A DNA stretch of 64,000 nucleotides, from the NCBI GenBank assembly GCA_021776195.1, contig JAJFGK010000109.1, positions 1 to 64,000 of the forward strand. The letters are read 5' to 3'. This stretch comes from Kiloniellaceae bacterium. GTDB lineage: Bacteria > Pseudomonadota > Alphaproteobacteria > Kiloniellales > Kiloniellaceae. The translations under genes were made by a program, and so were the position numbers. The stretch's first letter is position 1; each line of letters opens with the position of its first letter. Positions 45,498-56,000 of the stretch are shown here, in pieces. The notes beneath the pieces were generated by a model that was not told the DNA's origin, ran no database searches, and worked only from the letters and a program-made list of their open reading frames with translations.

Positions 45498-46553
45498 TTA
45501 CGCCTCCAGCGCCTGGCGCACGAGTTGCTGGAAGTAGATCGTGCCGGGCTCGGCCGCCGGCGACAGGCGGCCGGTCTGGTAGACCCCGGCCTCCAGGTTG
45601 CGCTGCACCGCCTCGCAGATCGCGCCGTCCTCGCCCATGACGATGGCCGAGGCGTCGATCTCGGCCTCGTAGTCGATCTTGTCGCCCGGTGCCTTTTCCT
45701 TGGGGACCCAGAACCAGCGCGCGAGCCGCACGGCGCGCGGGCCCAATGCGGTCACCCGCTCGACGTTGACCGCGGTGGCCGAGAAGTGCAGCAGCAGGCC
45801 GGGAAACTTATAGATCCAAAAGCCGCGCCCGCGCCCGCCCGCCTCGGGGTCGTCGTAAGTCACCTTGAAGCCGACGAACTGGCCGCGCGCGTAGGGCGCG
45901 ATTTCCACCGTCTCGCGGCCCACCGCCTGGGTCAGGTCCTTGTGCACGAAGGGCAGGTGATAGCCCTCCACCGAGTTGTCGCCGTAGGTCTTCCAGTTGG
46001 CCGCGCTCTCGCCCACCACCTCCCGGGCGAAGGCCAGATCGCCGATCGCCGGAAAGTCCCTGGCGATATCTGCGATGTCGCCGAGCCAGTCCTCGAAGGA
46101 CCCGGCTTCCTCGTCCAGGGCGCCGAAGACCAGGCCGTTCCACAGCGCGACGCGGATCGGATAGAGATTGAACTGGCCCCGCTCGAAGCCGGTTCCGTCA
46201 TCGAAGCCTGGCGCCTTCACCAGATGGCCTTCGTGGTTGTAGACCCAGCCGTGATAGCCGCAGCGCAGCAGGTCGCAGCGCCCGGCCGCGGCCCGCACCA
46301 GGGGCCCGGCGCGGTGCCGGCAGACGTTGTGAAAGCCCTTGACCGCCCCGTCCCGCGCCCGGATCGCGAAGACCGGCCGCCCGGCGATCTCGCCACCCAC
46401 ATAGGCCCCCGGCGTGGCCAGCTGATCGGCACGGGCCAGCAGGGTCCAGTGCCGCGCGAAGATCGCCGCGCGCTCCCGTTCGAAAATGGCGGGATCGTGA
46501 TACCAGGCCGCCGGCAGGGTCTCCGGATAGGCCTCAAGATCGTCGCGCGGCAT
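45498..46553 (-). CDS. Rieske non-haem iron oxygenase, alpha subunit
   Basis: 351 residues. Rieske cluster ligands in NVCRHRAGP and RCGYHGW; mononuclear iron site in DNSVEGYHLPFVH, with the bridging Asp before it (GDNSVEG). It hydroxylates or demethylates a small substrate using electrons from a ferredoxin/reductase not encoded here. ATG 46553 has AGGAGG 9 nt upstream. It leads into the M20 gene (8 nt), so the two probably act in one pathway. Aromatic or quaternary-amine substrates are both possible. Confidence 0.92.
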   Translation of the reverse strand: MPRDDLEAYPETLPAAWYHDPAIFERERAAIFARHWTLLARADQLATPGAYVGGEIAGRPVFAIRARDGAVKGFHNVCRHRAGPLVRAAAGRCDLLRCGYHGWVYNHEGHLVKAPGFDDGTGFERGQFNLYPIRVALWNGLVFGALDEEAGSFEDWLGDIADIARDFPAIGDLAFAREVVGESAANWKTYGDNSVEGYHLPFVHKDLTQAVGRETVEIAPYARGQFVGFKVTYDDPEAGGRGRGFWIYKFPGLLLHFSATAVNVERVTALGPRAVRLARWFWVPKEKAPGDKIDYEAEIDASAIVMGEDGAICEAVQRNLEAGVYQTGRLSPAAEPGTIYFQQLVRQALEA

Positions 46554-46592
46554 GGTGTCTTTCCTCCTGACGGCCCCAGGATCGCGCGCCAA

Positions 46593-47267
46593 CTAGTCCC
46601 TGTGCAACGCCAAAATCCCCTCGACACGTTCCAACAACGCCTCCAGTTCCGCATCGGGGGCACCGGCTTCGGCTAGCGCCTCCACCGTTCGGGCCAGGTA
46701 GTCGGCGCAGGGGCCGAACTTGCCGCAGGCCCAGGCGATGATCGCGGCGCGGTCCTCCAGGGCGATCTGGCCGGCGTACTGGTCGTGATCCCGGCGCACC
46801 ACGAAGGCGATGGCGCTGAGTGGGCCTTGGGCGGTCCGGAGCGGCAGCCATTGCGGCGCGTAGATGCCGGTCAGCATCTCGCGGTCCCAGAGCGCGGCCA
46901 GGTCGGGCTCGATGACCCCGGGGGTCTCGTCCAGGCGAAAGGCGATGCCGGGGCAGCCCGGGTGGCCGGGGTCGTCCAGGTGGTCGAGCGCCAGGCCGAG
47001 CCCCGGATAGTCCGGCGAGCCGCGGCCGATCACGGTCCAGATGGTGTAGTCCCGGTGATAGCCCGGCAGGCGGGCCAGGCGCTGTTCCCGGTGGCGAAAG
47101 CAGGGCCGCCACATCAAGGAGCCATAGGCGAAGACCCAGAGCGGTTGGCCGGGCGGCCGGTCCGCGAGGGTCGCGTCCAGGGTGGCCTGCCGGGCCTCGG
47201 GGGTCAGTTCGCGAAAGCGCGGGATCGGCCCGACCGGGTGCGGTGGGGGTCTGGTCGTGACCGCCAT
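46593..47267 (-). CDS. ChaC-type gamma-glutamylcyclotransferase
   Basis: 224 residues. VFAYGSLMWRP is the substrate-binding loop. The catalytic Glu is probably in LWDREMLTGIY, and GIAFRLDE and AIAFVVRRDH fit the family. It cleaves glutathione to 5-oxoproline and Cys-Gly in the cytosol. ATG 47267; 39 nt ahead of the Rieske gene on the same strand. A repeat copy lies directly upstream. Confidence 0.9.
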   Translation of the reverse strand: MAVTTRPPPHPVGPIPRFRELTPEARQATLDATLADRPPGQPLWVFAYGSLMWRPCFRHREQRLARLPGYHRDYTIWTVIGRGSPDYPGLGLALDHLDDPGHPGCPGIAFRLDETPGVIEPDLAALWDREMLTGIYAPQWLPLRTAQGPLSAIAFVVRRDHDQYAGQIALEDRAAIIAWACGKFGPCADYLARTVEALAEAGAPDAELEALLERVEGILALHRD

Positions 47268-47308
47268 GTTCTAACGCACTAACCTTGTCAGTCGGCCTTT
47301 GAACCGAG

Positions 47309-47413
47309 CCGTCACCCCGGAAAACCCGACAGGGTTTATCCGGGGTCTGTTGCCCGAAGTTCCCGGTCGGCCCGAGACCCCGGCTCCACCCTGGCGAGCG
47401 GTCCGGGGTGACG
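47309..47413. repeat. dispersed palindromic intergenic repeat, copy B
   Basis: 105 bp with CCGTCACCCCGGA and TCCGGGGTGACG inverted ends, nearly identical to copy A at 43984-44089 in both halves and diverged only at about 47347-47362. It lies between amn and the chaC gene. Non-coding. Confidence 0.85.
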
Positions 47414-47462
47414 ATCCTGGTGGGCGATCGAGCGAGCCGCTTCCTGGCATCATCGCCATGCC

Positions 47463-48932
47463 CTACCGAAAGGCCGGTTCGTCGAAGGAGCGCAGCTTGC
47501 GGGAATGGAGCTGGCGCACGCCCTGGGCGCGCAGGGCCTCCATGGTGGTGATGCCGATCTGCAAATGCTGGCTGACCCGCTGGCGGTAGAAGGCATCGGC
47601 CATGCCGGGCAGCTTCAGCTCGCCGTGCAGCGGCTTGTCGGAGACGCAGAGCAGGGTGCCGTAGGGCACCCGCAGCCGGTAGCCGTTGGCCGCGATGGTC
47701 GCCGATTCCATGTCGACGGCAATCGCCCGGGCGTGGTGGAAGCGGGTCGAAAGATCGCCCTGGCGGAGCTCCCAGTCGCGGTCGTCGGTGGTGAAAACGG
47801 TGCCGGTGCGCAGCCGGGTCTTCATGTCGGCCCCGGCCAGGCCGGTGACCTGGGCCACGGCACTGGTGAGGGCGACCTGGACCTCGGCGATCGGCGGCAC
47901 CGGCACCCAGGGTGGCAGGTCCTCGTCCAGCACGTGGTCGCCCCGGGCATAGGCATGGGCCAGCACGTAGTCGCCGAGGCGCTGGGTTTTGCGCAGGCCG
48001 CCGCAGTGGCCGACGATGATCCAGCAGTGCGGCCGCAGCACCGCCAGGTGGTCGGTGATGGTCTTGGCGTTGGAAGGCCCGACCCCGATGTTGACCAGGG
48101 TGATGCCCTCGTGCTGATCGCGCATCAGGTGATAGGCCGGCATCTGCGGCAGCACCCTGGGGCACTCGCCCGAAGCCTCCCGGTCCCACAATTTGGGGTT
48201 CGGCGTCACGCAGTCGCCGGGCTCGATGAAGGCCTTGTAGTCGCTGCCGTTGGTCACCTGGGCGCGGCCGAAGTCGATGAAGGCGTCGACATAGCGCTGG
48301 TAGTTGGTGAAGAGCACGAAGCGCTGGAAGTATTCCGGCGAGGTGCCGGTGTAATGGCGCATGCGGACCAGGGAATAGTCGACCCGGTCGCCCTCGAAGA
48401 GCGCCAGGGGTCGCGCATGGCCGGGCGCGGTGTAATAGCTGCCATTGGCGATGCTGTCGTCGATGGAGCTCAGGTCGGGTAGCGGAAAGAGCCGCTTGAG
48501 CTCATCGGTGGCGGCGGCATCGAGGTCGCCCTGGACCGCCTCGATGACGAAGGAGAGCGGGATACGCCGGGCGCTGAGGCCGACCTGCAGCGGCTTGCCG
48601 TGGGCCCGCAGCAACAATTCCATCTGCTCGCGGTAGTAGCTGTGGAACAGGTCGGGCCGGGTCAGGGTGGTGCCGAAGTGGCCCGGGGCCGGCAGGGTGC
48701 CGTAGGCCGAAGAGGAGGTCGTGGTGAACTCGGCGGCCTCGACCGACAGCCCGACATAGGGATAGCAGGCGCGCTGAAAGTCGAAGATTCTTTCGCCGGC
48801 GAGAAACCGCGCCAGGGCATCGCGCAGCAGGTCGGCGCTCTCTTGATAGATCGCGGTGATTCGCGCCAGCGCCGCGTCGGCGTCGGTAAAGCTCTCCAGG
48901 TCGCGGGCTGTGCCGTGGTCCGTGCCGGGCAT
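47463..48932 (-). CDS. amn: AMP nucleosidase
   Basis: Cleaves AMP to adenine and ribose 5-phosphate, balancing purine pools. 489 residues. The N-terminal AMN domain (SYYREQMELLLRAHGKPLQV; ARRIPLSFVIEAVQGD) is followed by the phosphorylase-like domain with VNIGVGPSNAKTITDHLAVL, GHCGGLRKTQRLGDYVLAHA and AVDMESATIAANGYRL. Length and order match the E. coli enzyme. ATG 48932. A terminator separates it from trxA upstream, so it has its own promoter. Confidence 0.96.
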   Translation of the reverse strand: MPGTDHGTARDLESFTDADAALARITAIYQESADLLRDALARFLAGERIFDFQRACYPYVGLSVEAAEFTTTSSSAYGTLPAPGHFGTTLTRPDLFHSYYREQMELLLRAHGKPLQVGLSARRIPLSFVIEAVQGDLDAAATDELKRLFPLPDLSSIDDSIANGSYYTAPGHARPLALFEGDRVDYSLVRMRHYTGTSPEYFQRFVLFTNYQRYVDAFIDFGRAQVTNGSDYKAFIEPGDCVTPNPKLWDREASGECPRVLPQMPAYHLMRDQHEGITLVNIGVGPSNAKTITDHLAVLRPHCWIIVGHCGGLRKTQRLGDYVLAHAYARGDHVLDEDLPPWVPVPPIAEVQVALTSAVAQVTGLAGADMKTRLRTGTVFTTDDRDWELRQGDLSTRFHHARAIAVDMESATIAANGYRLRVPYGTLLCVSDKPLHGELKLPGMADAFYRQRVSQHLQIGITTMEALRAQGVRQLHSRKLRSFDEPAFR

Positions 48933-48979
48933 TCAAGGGCTCTCCGAATCGATTGCGCCACAAATCTATAGCACGGGGC

Positions 48980-49019
48980 AGGCCTGAAAAAGGTAAAGCC
49001 CCGCGCGAGGCGGGGCTTT
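48980..49019 (-). terminator. rho-independent terminator of trxA
   Basis: Stem AAAGCCCCGC / GCGGGGCTTT at 48995-49004 and 49010-49019 with a 5-nt loop. Read on the minus strand it is followed by ACCTTTTTCA. It lies 24 bp after the trxA stop. Confidence 0.88.
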
Positions 49020-49043
49020 CGGGACTCGACTCGCCGTCCGTGG

Positions 49044-49361
49044 TCAGACGACCGATTCGACCCATTCCAGAAGCTGGTTCTTGGCCATGGCGCCGACCTT
49101 GGTCGCCGCCAGTTCGCCGTCCTTGAAAACCATCAGGGTCGGAATGCCGCGCACGCCATACTTCTGCGGCGTGTGTGGGTTGTCGTCGATATTGAGTTTC
49201 GCCACCGTCACGCGCCCGTCCATCTCCGCGGAGATTTCCTCCAGCGCCGGGGCGATCATCTTGCATGGGCCGCACCATTCCGCCCAGAAGTCCACGAGGA
49301 CCGGGCCTTCGGCCTGAAGAACATCTTTCTCGAATGTACCGTCACTAGTGGTGCTGGTCAT
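49044..49361 (-). CDS. trxA: thioredoxin
   Basis: 105-residue cytosolic thioredoxin with the active site WCGPCK in [16 protein letters not shown] and the cis-proline in GIPTLMVF. It reduces protein disulfides. ATG 49361 with TTTAGGGG upstream. It is the last gene of the conserved addB-addA-trxA order but has 94 nt of leader and its own terminator. The oxidoreductase at 58549 is not its reductase, as that protein lacks a CxxC. Confidence 0.97.
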   Translation of the reverse strand: MTSTTSDGTFEKDVLQAEGPVLVDFWAEWCGPCKMIAPALEEISAEMDGRVTVAKLNIDDNPHTPQKYGVRGIPTLMVFKDGELAATKVGAMAKNQLLEWVESVV

Positions 49362-49455
49362 AATATACCCCTAAATCTATTCCGAAAGCCGCGCCAGGAA
49401 GCCGCGCGGCCTGCCTCGTTCGTTGATCTAATGTAGGAAGCGGCATCCCATCGCG

Positions 49456-52400
49456 TCAAGGCGCCTGATCTGCGAGGCTTGCAGGGCTGATCTGCATGAG
49501 ACGGGGTCCATCGGTCCAGAGCAGGGCGCAATGGATAGGCCGATCCGGGTAGATTTGCGCCAAAAGCGCCCGGTATCCGGCCAACTGGCCGAGATAGGCG
49601 CCCGGCACCCCCTCCGGGCCGGCGGGCACAGGGCGGCTGGTCTTGTAGTCGACCACGAAAACCGCCGCATCGGTAACCGCGAGGCGGTCGACCCGGCCGC
49701 TGATCACCTGCGGCGCACCCGCCGCCTCGACCAGCCCCACCAAGGGAACCTCGGCGCGGCTCGCCGGCCCAAAGAGAACAGCGTGCTCGGGCGCCGCGAT
49801 GACCGCCAGACACTCCTCGACCATGGCCACGCGTTGGGCCGCCGGCAGGTCGTCGGCGACCGCGTCCAGCAGCCGGACACCGGCCTCCCGGCGCCGCGCG
49901 GCCGGCAAATCCGGCAAGTCCTGCAGCAGGCGATGGATCAGGATCCCGCGGCGATAGATCGCCTCCTGGTCGGGGGCCAGGGGCGAGCGCGGCGCCGGCG
50001 CCTCGGGGCTTGGCCTGGAGGGCATCAGCGGCAGCGGCGGCGCCGGCTCGGGCCGTGGTGGATTTTGCGTCCAGACCGGCAAGGCGCCGGTCACGACCGT
50101 GGCCGGAAGCAGCGTCGCGTCACCGTCGGGACCGGCGGTGCCCGGGTTGGCCAGCCGCCAACCGGCCGCCGACCAACCCTCCGCCACCTCCTGGCTGAAA
50201 TCGAACGCCACCGGTTCGGCCAGGCCGTCGAGCCCGGCCGCGACCAGGTTATGCCAGCAACCCGCCGGCGGCTTGGCCTGACCGAGCCAGCCGCAGACAT
50301 AGAGGCGATCCTCGGCCCGGGTCATGGCGACGTAAAGCAGCCGCCTGTACTCCTCGCCCTGGGCGCGACGCGCGGCGGCCCGGGCGTCCGCCGCCAGCGC
50401 TCCGTCGAGCGCCTGGCGCAGCGGCCAGAAGGGCAGCGCCGATTCAGCGCCCCGAAGGCCGGAGCTCTTGGATGAGGGCAACCAGAAGACCCCGCCGGCC
50501 GGGCGCGGTTCCTGCAGCGAATCGGGCAGAATCACGATGGGTGCCTGCAGGCCCTTGGCGCCGTGCACGGTCATGACCCGAACCGAATCCTTGGCCTGTT
50601 CGAGGTCGCGCTTGATCTGCTGGGCGCCGCTCTCGATCCAGTGCAGGAAGCCTTCCAGCGAGGCGACCCGATCCCGGCCGTAGAGCAAGGCCTGGGAGAG
50701 GAACTCCTCGATCGGGTCGGCGGCGTCCGGCCCGAGCCGCGCCAGCAACCGTTCCCGGCCGCCCTCGGCCCCCAGGAGCCTGGCGAAGAACTCGTAGGGC
50801 GCCTGGTAATCGGCACGGGCGCGCAACGCGGTCAGGCGGATCCAGGCGGCCCTCATATCGGCATCGCCACCGCTTTCCTGGCCAGCCTCCCGCAGCGCGG
50901 CCCAAAGCGAACCAGGCCGGCCGTGGGCCAGGGCGAAGAGCTGCATCTCGTCGAGCCCGATCAACGGGCTCTTCAGCACCACCGCCAACGTCAGGTCATC
51001 CTCCGGCAGGAGCATGACCCGGCCCAGGGCGATCAGATCCATGACCGCCAGCTGTTCGGTCAAGATCATCCGGTCGACGCCGGCAACCGGAACGCCGGCC
51101 AGTTTCAAGGCGCGCACCAACTCCTCGAAAAAGACGTTGCGCCGACGCACCAGGATCAGAATGTCTTCCGGCCTTATGCGCCGACCGTGCGAGGACAGCC
51201 GGCAGTCCGGATCGTCAGCTCCTCCGGTCTCGGTCCAGTGTTTGATGCGCGTGGCGAGGAGGCGGGCGAGGCGGCTGTGCGCCGGGCTGCTGCGGCTTTC
51301 CTCCAGCGGCAGGCTCCAGGCCTCGCGCGAGCTGCGTTCGGCCGGCGGCGCCGGTGGCCAGAGCTCGACCAGCCCGGCCTGGCCGCTGCGGAAGGGAATG
51401 TGGCTCAGGGCGGTTTCTTCGAACAGCACCCCGTCGCGCGCCTCGGGACGGGCGAAGACCGCATCGACCGCCCGCAGCACGGCCGGTGCCGAACGGAAGG
51501 AGACCGCGAGCTGGACCCGCCGCCAGGCCAGCTCGGCGGCGGCCACCCGTGTGGCGAAGTGATCTTGCATGGCCTGGAAGGCGTGCGGGTCGGCGCGCTG
51601 GAAAGAGTAGATCGACTGCTTGGCGTCGCCGACCACGAAGACGCTGCGCGGCGCGCCGGCCTGACCCTCGCCGGCAAAGAACTCCTCGGTAATCGCCTGG
51701 ACCACGGCCCACTGGTCCGGGTTGGTATCCTGGCCCTCGTCGATCAGCAGATGATCGAGGCCGCCGTCCAGCTTGAACAGCACCCAGGCGCAGCCGCCGC
51801 GTTCGGTCAGTAGGCTCTTGGCACGCAGGATCAGATCGTCGTAGTCGAGCAGGGCGGCGGCCGCCTTCAGCGTCTCGTAGCGCGCCAGGACCGCCGCGCC
51901 CAGGGTGAAGAGCGCCCGGTTGGCGCCGGCGACCCGGATCGCGGCCAGGGTCTCGAAGCCGGCGGCGAGCCGCTCGGCTTCCTGTTCCAGGGCTTCCAGC
52001 GCCGCAGGATCGGCCTTGACCGCACCGGCGGTCAGCAGCCGGGCGCGGCGGCGCTGGGCAATCGGCTTGCTGGCCTCCTGGGTGAAGAAAAGATCGGCGT
52101 AGGTCTCCAGCAGGGCCTCGCGCGCCGTGTCGTCGCCGGCCAGCCAGGCGCTCAGGGTCGGTTCCTTCTTGGCCCGGTCCGCCGGCGTGCCGTGGGGCAG
52201 GGCGGCCAGGACCCGGCGCAGGCCGGCGCGGTCGAACGCACCCTCGGCGGCCAGGCCGCGGCGCAGCGCGGCAGCATCCTCATCGCCCTGGAGTCCGAGC
52301 CCGCGCTCCAGGGTCTTCAACAGGCCGGCCAGGCCGCCTGCCTCGTCCAGGGCCCGGCGGAACCGGCCGCGCTCGCGTACGATATCGCCCAGAAGCTCGC

Positions 52401-52989
52401 CGAAGGTCAGCTCGTGAGCCTCCTGGGTCACGACCTCCAGTGCCGCGGCCCACGGCCCCTCCGGGTCGGCCATGGCGCCGGCCAGCACCGCGCCGCGGCT
52501 CTCCTCCAGCAGCTCCTGCGCCTTGCGGTCCTCCATCACCCGGGCGGTGGGTGCGACCCCGGCTTCCAGGGGGAAGCGCGCCAACAACGATTGGCAGAAG
52601 GCGTGGATGGTCATGATCTTCATGCCGCCCGGGGCGTCCAGCACGCGCGCGAAGAGAGCACGGGCCCGAGACAGGGTTGCGTCGTCGGCCGGCCGGCCGC
52701 GCAGGACTTCGAGCTGCTCGGCCAGGTCGGGATCGTTGCAGACCGCCCAGAGGCCCAGTCGGGTGGCGAGCCGGTTGGCCATTTCGGCCGCGGCGGCCTT
52801 GGTGAAGGTCAGGCAGAGAAGGCGCTGAGGCTCGGCGCCATCGAGCAGCAGCGACAGCACCCGGTCGGTCAGCACCTTGGTCTTGCCGCTACCGGCCGAG
52901 GCGGCGACCCAGACCGAGGCGGCGGGGTCGGCCGCCGCGCGTTGGCCGGCCGTCGCCTGGGCCACAGGTGTCATGGGCTCGGCGATCAT
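49456..52989 (-). CDS. addA: double-strand break repair helicase-nuclease AddA
   Basis: 1177 residues, UvrD-type helicase with C-terminal nuclease. Walker A ASAGSGKT at 30-37, LTFTKAAAAEMANRL, DYDDLI, LIDEGQDTNPDQW (Walker B), GDAKQSIYSFQRADP, VMTVHGAKGLQAPIVILPD and VAMTRAEDRLYV. The RecB-like nuclease motif VFVVDYKTSR lies near the end. Works with AddB to resect DNA ends for RecA. The frame is open far upstream into addB, but ATG 52989, 13 nt after the addB stop, fits the family start. Confidence 0.96.
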   Translation of the reverse strand: MIAEPMTPVAQATAGQRAAADPAASVWVAASAGSGKTKVLTDRVLSLLLDGAEPQRLLCLTFTKAAAAEMANRLATRLGLWAVCNDPDLAEQLEVLRGRPADDATLSRARALFARVLDAPGGMKIMTIHAFCQSLLARFPLEAGVAPTARVMEDRKAQELLEESRGAVLAGAMADPEGPWAAALEVVTQEAHELTFGELLGDIVRERGRFRRALDEAGGLAGLLKTLERGLGLQGDEDAAALRRGLAAEGAFDRAGLRRVLAALPHGTPADRAKKEPTLSAWLAGDDTAREALLETYADLFFTQEASKPIAQRRRARLLTAGAVKADPAALEALEQEAERLAAGFETLAAIRVAGANRALFTLGAAVLARYETLKAAAALLDYDDLILRAKSLLTERGGCAWVLFKLDGGLDHLLIDEGQDTNPDQWAVVQAITEEFFAGEGQAGAPRSVFVVGDAKQSIYSFQRADPHAFQAMQDHFATRVAAAELAWRRVQLAVSFRSAPAVLRAVDAVFARPEARDGVLFEETALSHIPFRSGQAGLVELWPPAPPAERSSREAWSLPLEESRSSPAHSRLARLLATRIKHWTETGGADDPDCRLSSHGRRIRPEDILILVRRRNVFFEELVRALKLAGVPVAGVDRMILTEQLAVMDLIALGRVMLLPEDDLTLAVVLKSPLIGLDEMQLFALAHGRPGSLWAALREAGQESGGDADMRAAWIRLTALRARADYQAPYEFFARLLGAEGGRERLLARLGPDAADPIEEFLSQALLYGRDRVASLEGFLHWIESGAQQIKRDLEQAKDSVRVMTVHGAKGLQAPIVILPDSLQEPRPAGGVFWLPSSKSSGLRGAESALPFWPLRQALDGALAADARAAARRAQGEEYRRLLYVAMTRAEDRLYVCGWLGQAKPPAGCWHNLVAAGLDGLAEPVAFDFSQEVAEGWSAAGWRLANPGTAGPDGDATLLPATVVTGALPVWTQNPPRPEPAPPLPLMPSRPSPEAPAPRSPLAPDQEAIYRRGILIHRLLQDLPDLPAARRREAGVRLLDAVADDLPAAQRVAMVEECLAVIAAPEHAVLFGPASRAEVPLVGLVEAAGAPQVISGRVDRLAVTDAAVFVVDYKTSRPVPAGPEGVPGAYLGQLAGYRALLAQIYPDRPIHCALLWTDGPRLMQISPASLADQAP

Positions 52990-53002
52990 GACGCCGCGGT
53001 CC

Positions 53003-56000
53003 TCATGACCCGGTCTCCCAGCCGTCCGACCAGGCCTTGACCCGGGCGAGGTGGAGATAGTCGCTGTAGGCGGGCGCTGCCTCGGGCCGCGGCAAGGCGC
53101 GGTAGGGCGTCGCGGGATCGTCGAAGGCCGCGACCAGGCGGCCCAGGCCGGCCAGCGCCTCATCGGCCAGCGCCATGGCGTCGCCCTTGACCGGCACCAC
53201 CCGGCCGGCCGGGTCACCGCCACTCAAGGCCCAATACTGCAGTTCGGCAACCGGGCCCGGGGCCAAACCGGAAAACCCGCCCTGGATGGCGATCGCCGCC
53301 TCCAGGGGCAGCTGCGGTGCCAGACCCTCGGCAATGTCGCCGGGGCGCGGCAGGCGGCCGGTCTTGTAGTCCAGTACCAGCAGGCCGCCGACTGCCGACC
53401 CCGCCGGCACCAGTCGGTCGATGCGGTCGGCCTTGGCGCTGAGCGTGAAGGGCCCGCCCGGCGCTTCGAAGCTCAATTCGCCCCGGCTCTCCACCAGCGA
53501 CTGCGCGATCCCGCCACGGCGTGCCGCTTCGGCCGCCGCGAACCACCGCGCAATGCGGCAGAAGCGCGGCCACCAGAAGGCCCAGAGCGCGGGCCGGGCG
53601 CGCAGCGGCGCGAAAAGCGGTTCGGCCAGGGCAATCAGGGACCCGGCCGGGTCGGCCGGCCAGGCCCGGCTCGTTTCCTGCAGAAAACGCTCCAGTGCCT
53701 GATGGATCAGGTTGCCGCGGTCGGCAAGCGAGGGATCGGCATCGAGCGGCTCCAGGGCGCGCAGGCCGAGGATCTGGGCGGCATAGAAGCTGTAGGGATC
53801 GCGGATCCAGGTCTCCACCCGGGTCACCGAGACCGCCCGGGGCCGTGCCGCCAGGGGCGGCGTCGGCGCCGGTGGGCGCTCGGGCTCGCGGCGCCGGGCG
53901 GTGTCGAGTTGCACCGCCCAGTCGCGCCAGCGCGACTGACGGCGCGGCAGCAGCGGCGGCAGGTCCAGCGCCCGGGCGAGGGCTTCCAGCCGCAGCAGCC
54001 AGCGCGAGGGCACGCTGGGGGCCCCCTCGATCCGCTCGGAGCGGGTCAGGACCACCCGGGCGGCGCCGCAGGCGGTGGCGAAATCGTGGGCCGAAAGGCC
54101 GATGCGCCGTTCTGGCGCCGGCAGGCCGAAGTCGCGCTGCATGGGCCGGCTGAGCCAGGGCCCCGGGTCGACCTGACGCGGCCAGGTGCCTTCGTTCAGG
54201 GACCCCAGGATCATCAGGTCGAACTGCTGCAGCCGGGCTTCCAGGGGCCCGAGAATGGCGAGACGCGGATGACGGCCATAGCGCGGCCGGACCACGGCCT
54301 CGGCCATGAAGGCCTCGAGCAGGGCCGGCAGGGCGGCGGGACGCAGCGGCGGCAAGGCGGCGACCGCCTCGCTCAGCGCGGCGACCCAGTGGGCCGCCGC
54401 CTCGCCAGCCTCGCCCTGCCACAAGCGGTCGCTGCCGCTTTCCGCCGCGCCGGCCGCCAGGGCCTCGGCGCTGCGCACCAGGGCCCGAAGCAGAGCGGGA
54501 ACCGCCACCGCCGGCCCCGCGAAGGCCTCGCTCAAGGGCGCGAGAAGCTCGCTCAGCGTCGCGCACCAGTCCCGCAGGTCGGGGGATGCCTCGCTGTCGA
54601 TCGCGGCGCGCAGGCCGGCCAGCCCCGGCGCCGGACGCGGTCCGCGCAACACCCTCTTGTCGAGGCGGCGCACCGCGGCGCGAAAGATGCCTGGCTCCTG
54701 TCCGCCCTCGGCCAGAGGATGTTTCAGCAGGGCCAGCAGCGGCACCGGCGCCCAGCCGCTCGCGGCGGCCTCCGCCAGCAACCGCAAGAACACGCCGGGC
54801 GGCGTCGCGGCCAGCGGTAGGCCAGCGGAATCGTCGATCGCGATGGACCATCGTTCCAGCTCGCTGGCGACTCGCCGGGCCAGGTCGCGGTCGGGTGTGA
54901 CCAGGGCCGCGGTGGCCTGCGGCGACTCGAGCTGCTGGCGCAGCAGCAGGGCGATGACCAGCGCCTCTTCGGCCGGGTTGGCGCAGTCGATTCGCTGCAG
55001 ACCGGCGACCGCCGCGGTTGCCTCTTGTCCGACAAGGCCGCCCCGCGCCAGGGCGGCGATGGCCCGCGACCAGTCCGCCGTCGCATCCGGCGGCTCCAGC
55101 GCCAATGAAATCAGCCGGGCGCGGCGCGGGTCGCTGCGCCTGGCTGGCGCCGCCGGCCAGTCCCGCACCGCCTCGCGCGGCTGCTCGAGTCCGGCCAGTA
55201 GCTGGGCCAGGGCATGCTGGGGGTGCACCGGATCGTTCCGCGCGGCCTGCCAGGTATCGTCGCCGAGGCCCCGGTCGAGGCCGGGCAGGACCACCAGGCC
55301 ACTGGGCAGACGCAGGGTCTCGCCGATCAGCGCCGCCGTCGCCGGCACGGTGCCGGTGGTGCCGGCGACGATGACCGGTTCGGCCGGCGGCTTCTCTCGC
55401 CAGGCCGCGATCTGAGCGTCGGCCAGGCGGCGGCGGCGCTCGGCCGGCCCGATGACCCCGGCCTCGGCCTGATAGCGCGGCCAATGCTCGGTGACGATGG
55501 CGAGGAAGCGCAGGACCTGCTGCCAATGGTGCGCGTAGTCCGCTGGGGCGAGGTCGGCCAGACGGTCGAAGGACAGGCCCTCGGTCTCCACCTGATCGAC
55601 CAGCCGCGCCAGGGCCGCGGCCAAGGCGACGGCCTCGCCTTCGCTGACGAACGGGCCGCCATTGGCGTGATTGCCTTCCTGGCTGCTCCAATGCAGCACC
55701 AACCGGGCCAGCAGCGCCTGGCGCTTCAAGGGCTCGATCGCCGGCGGCAGGGCCTGGGCGTGGAGCGCCAGACCGGCATCCGATTCGGCGGTCAGCAGCA
55801 GTTCCTCTTCTTCGATATCCCCCAAGGGCAGCAGTCGCGGCAGGATCAGCGCGCGGCCATCGGCGGCCCGCAAAAAAGCCTCCTGCAGGCTCCGGCAGGC
55901 GCGCCGGGTCGGCAGGAAGACCCGTGCTGCCGCCAGCCCCAGGGGGTCCTGGCCAAGCCAGTCGAGCAGACCCCTGGCCAGTTGATCCACGAAGGACTGA

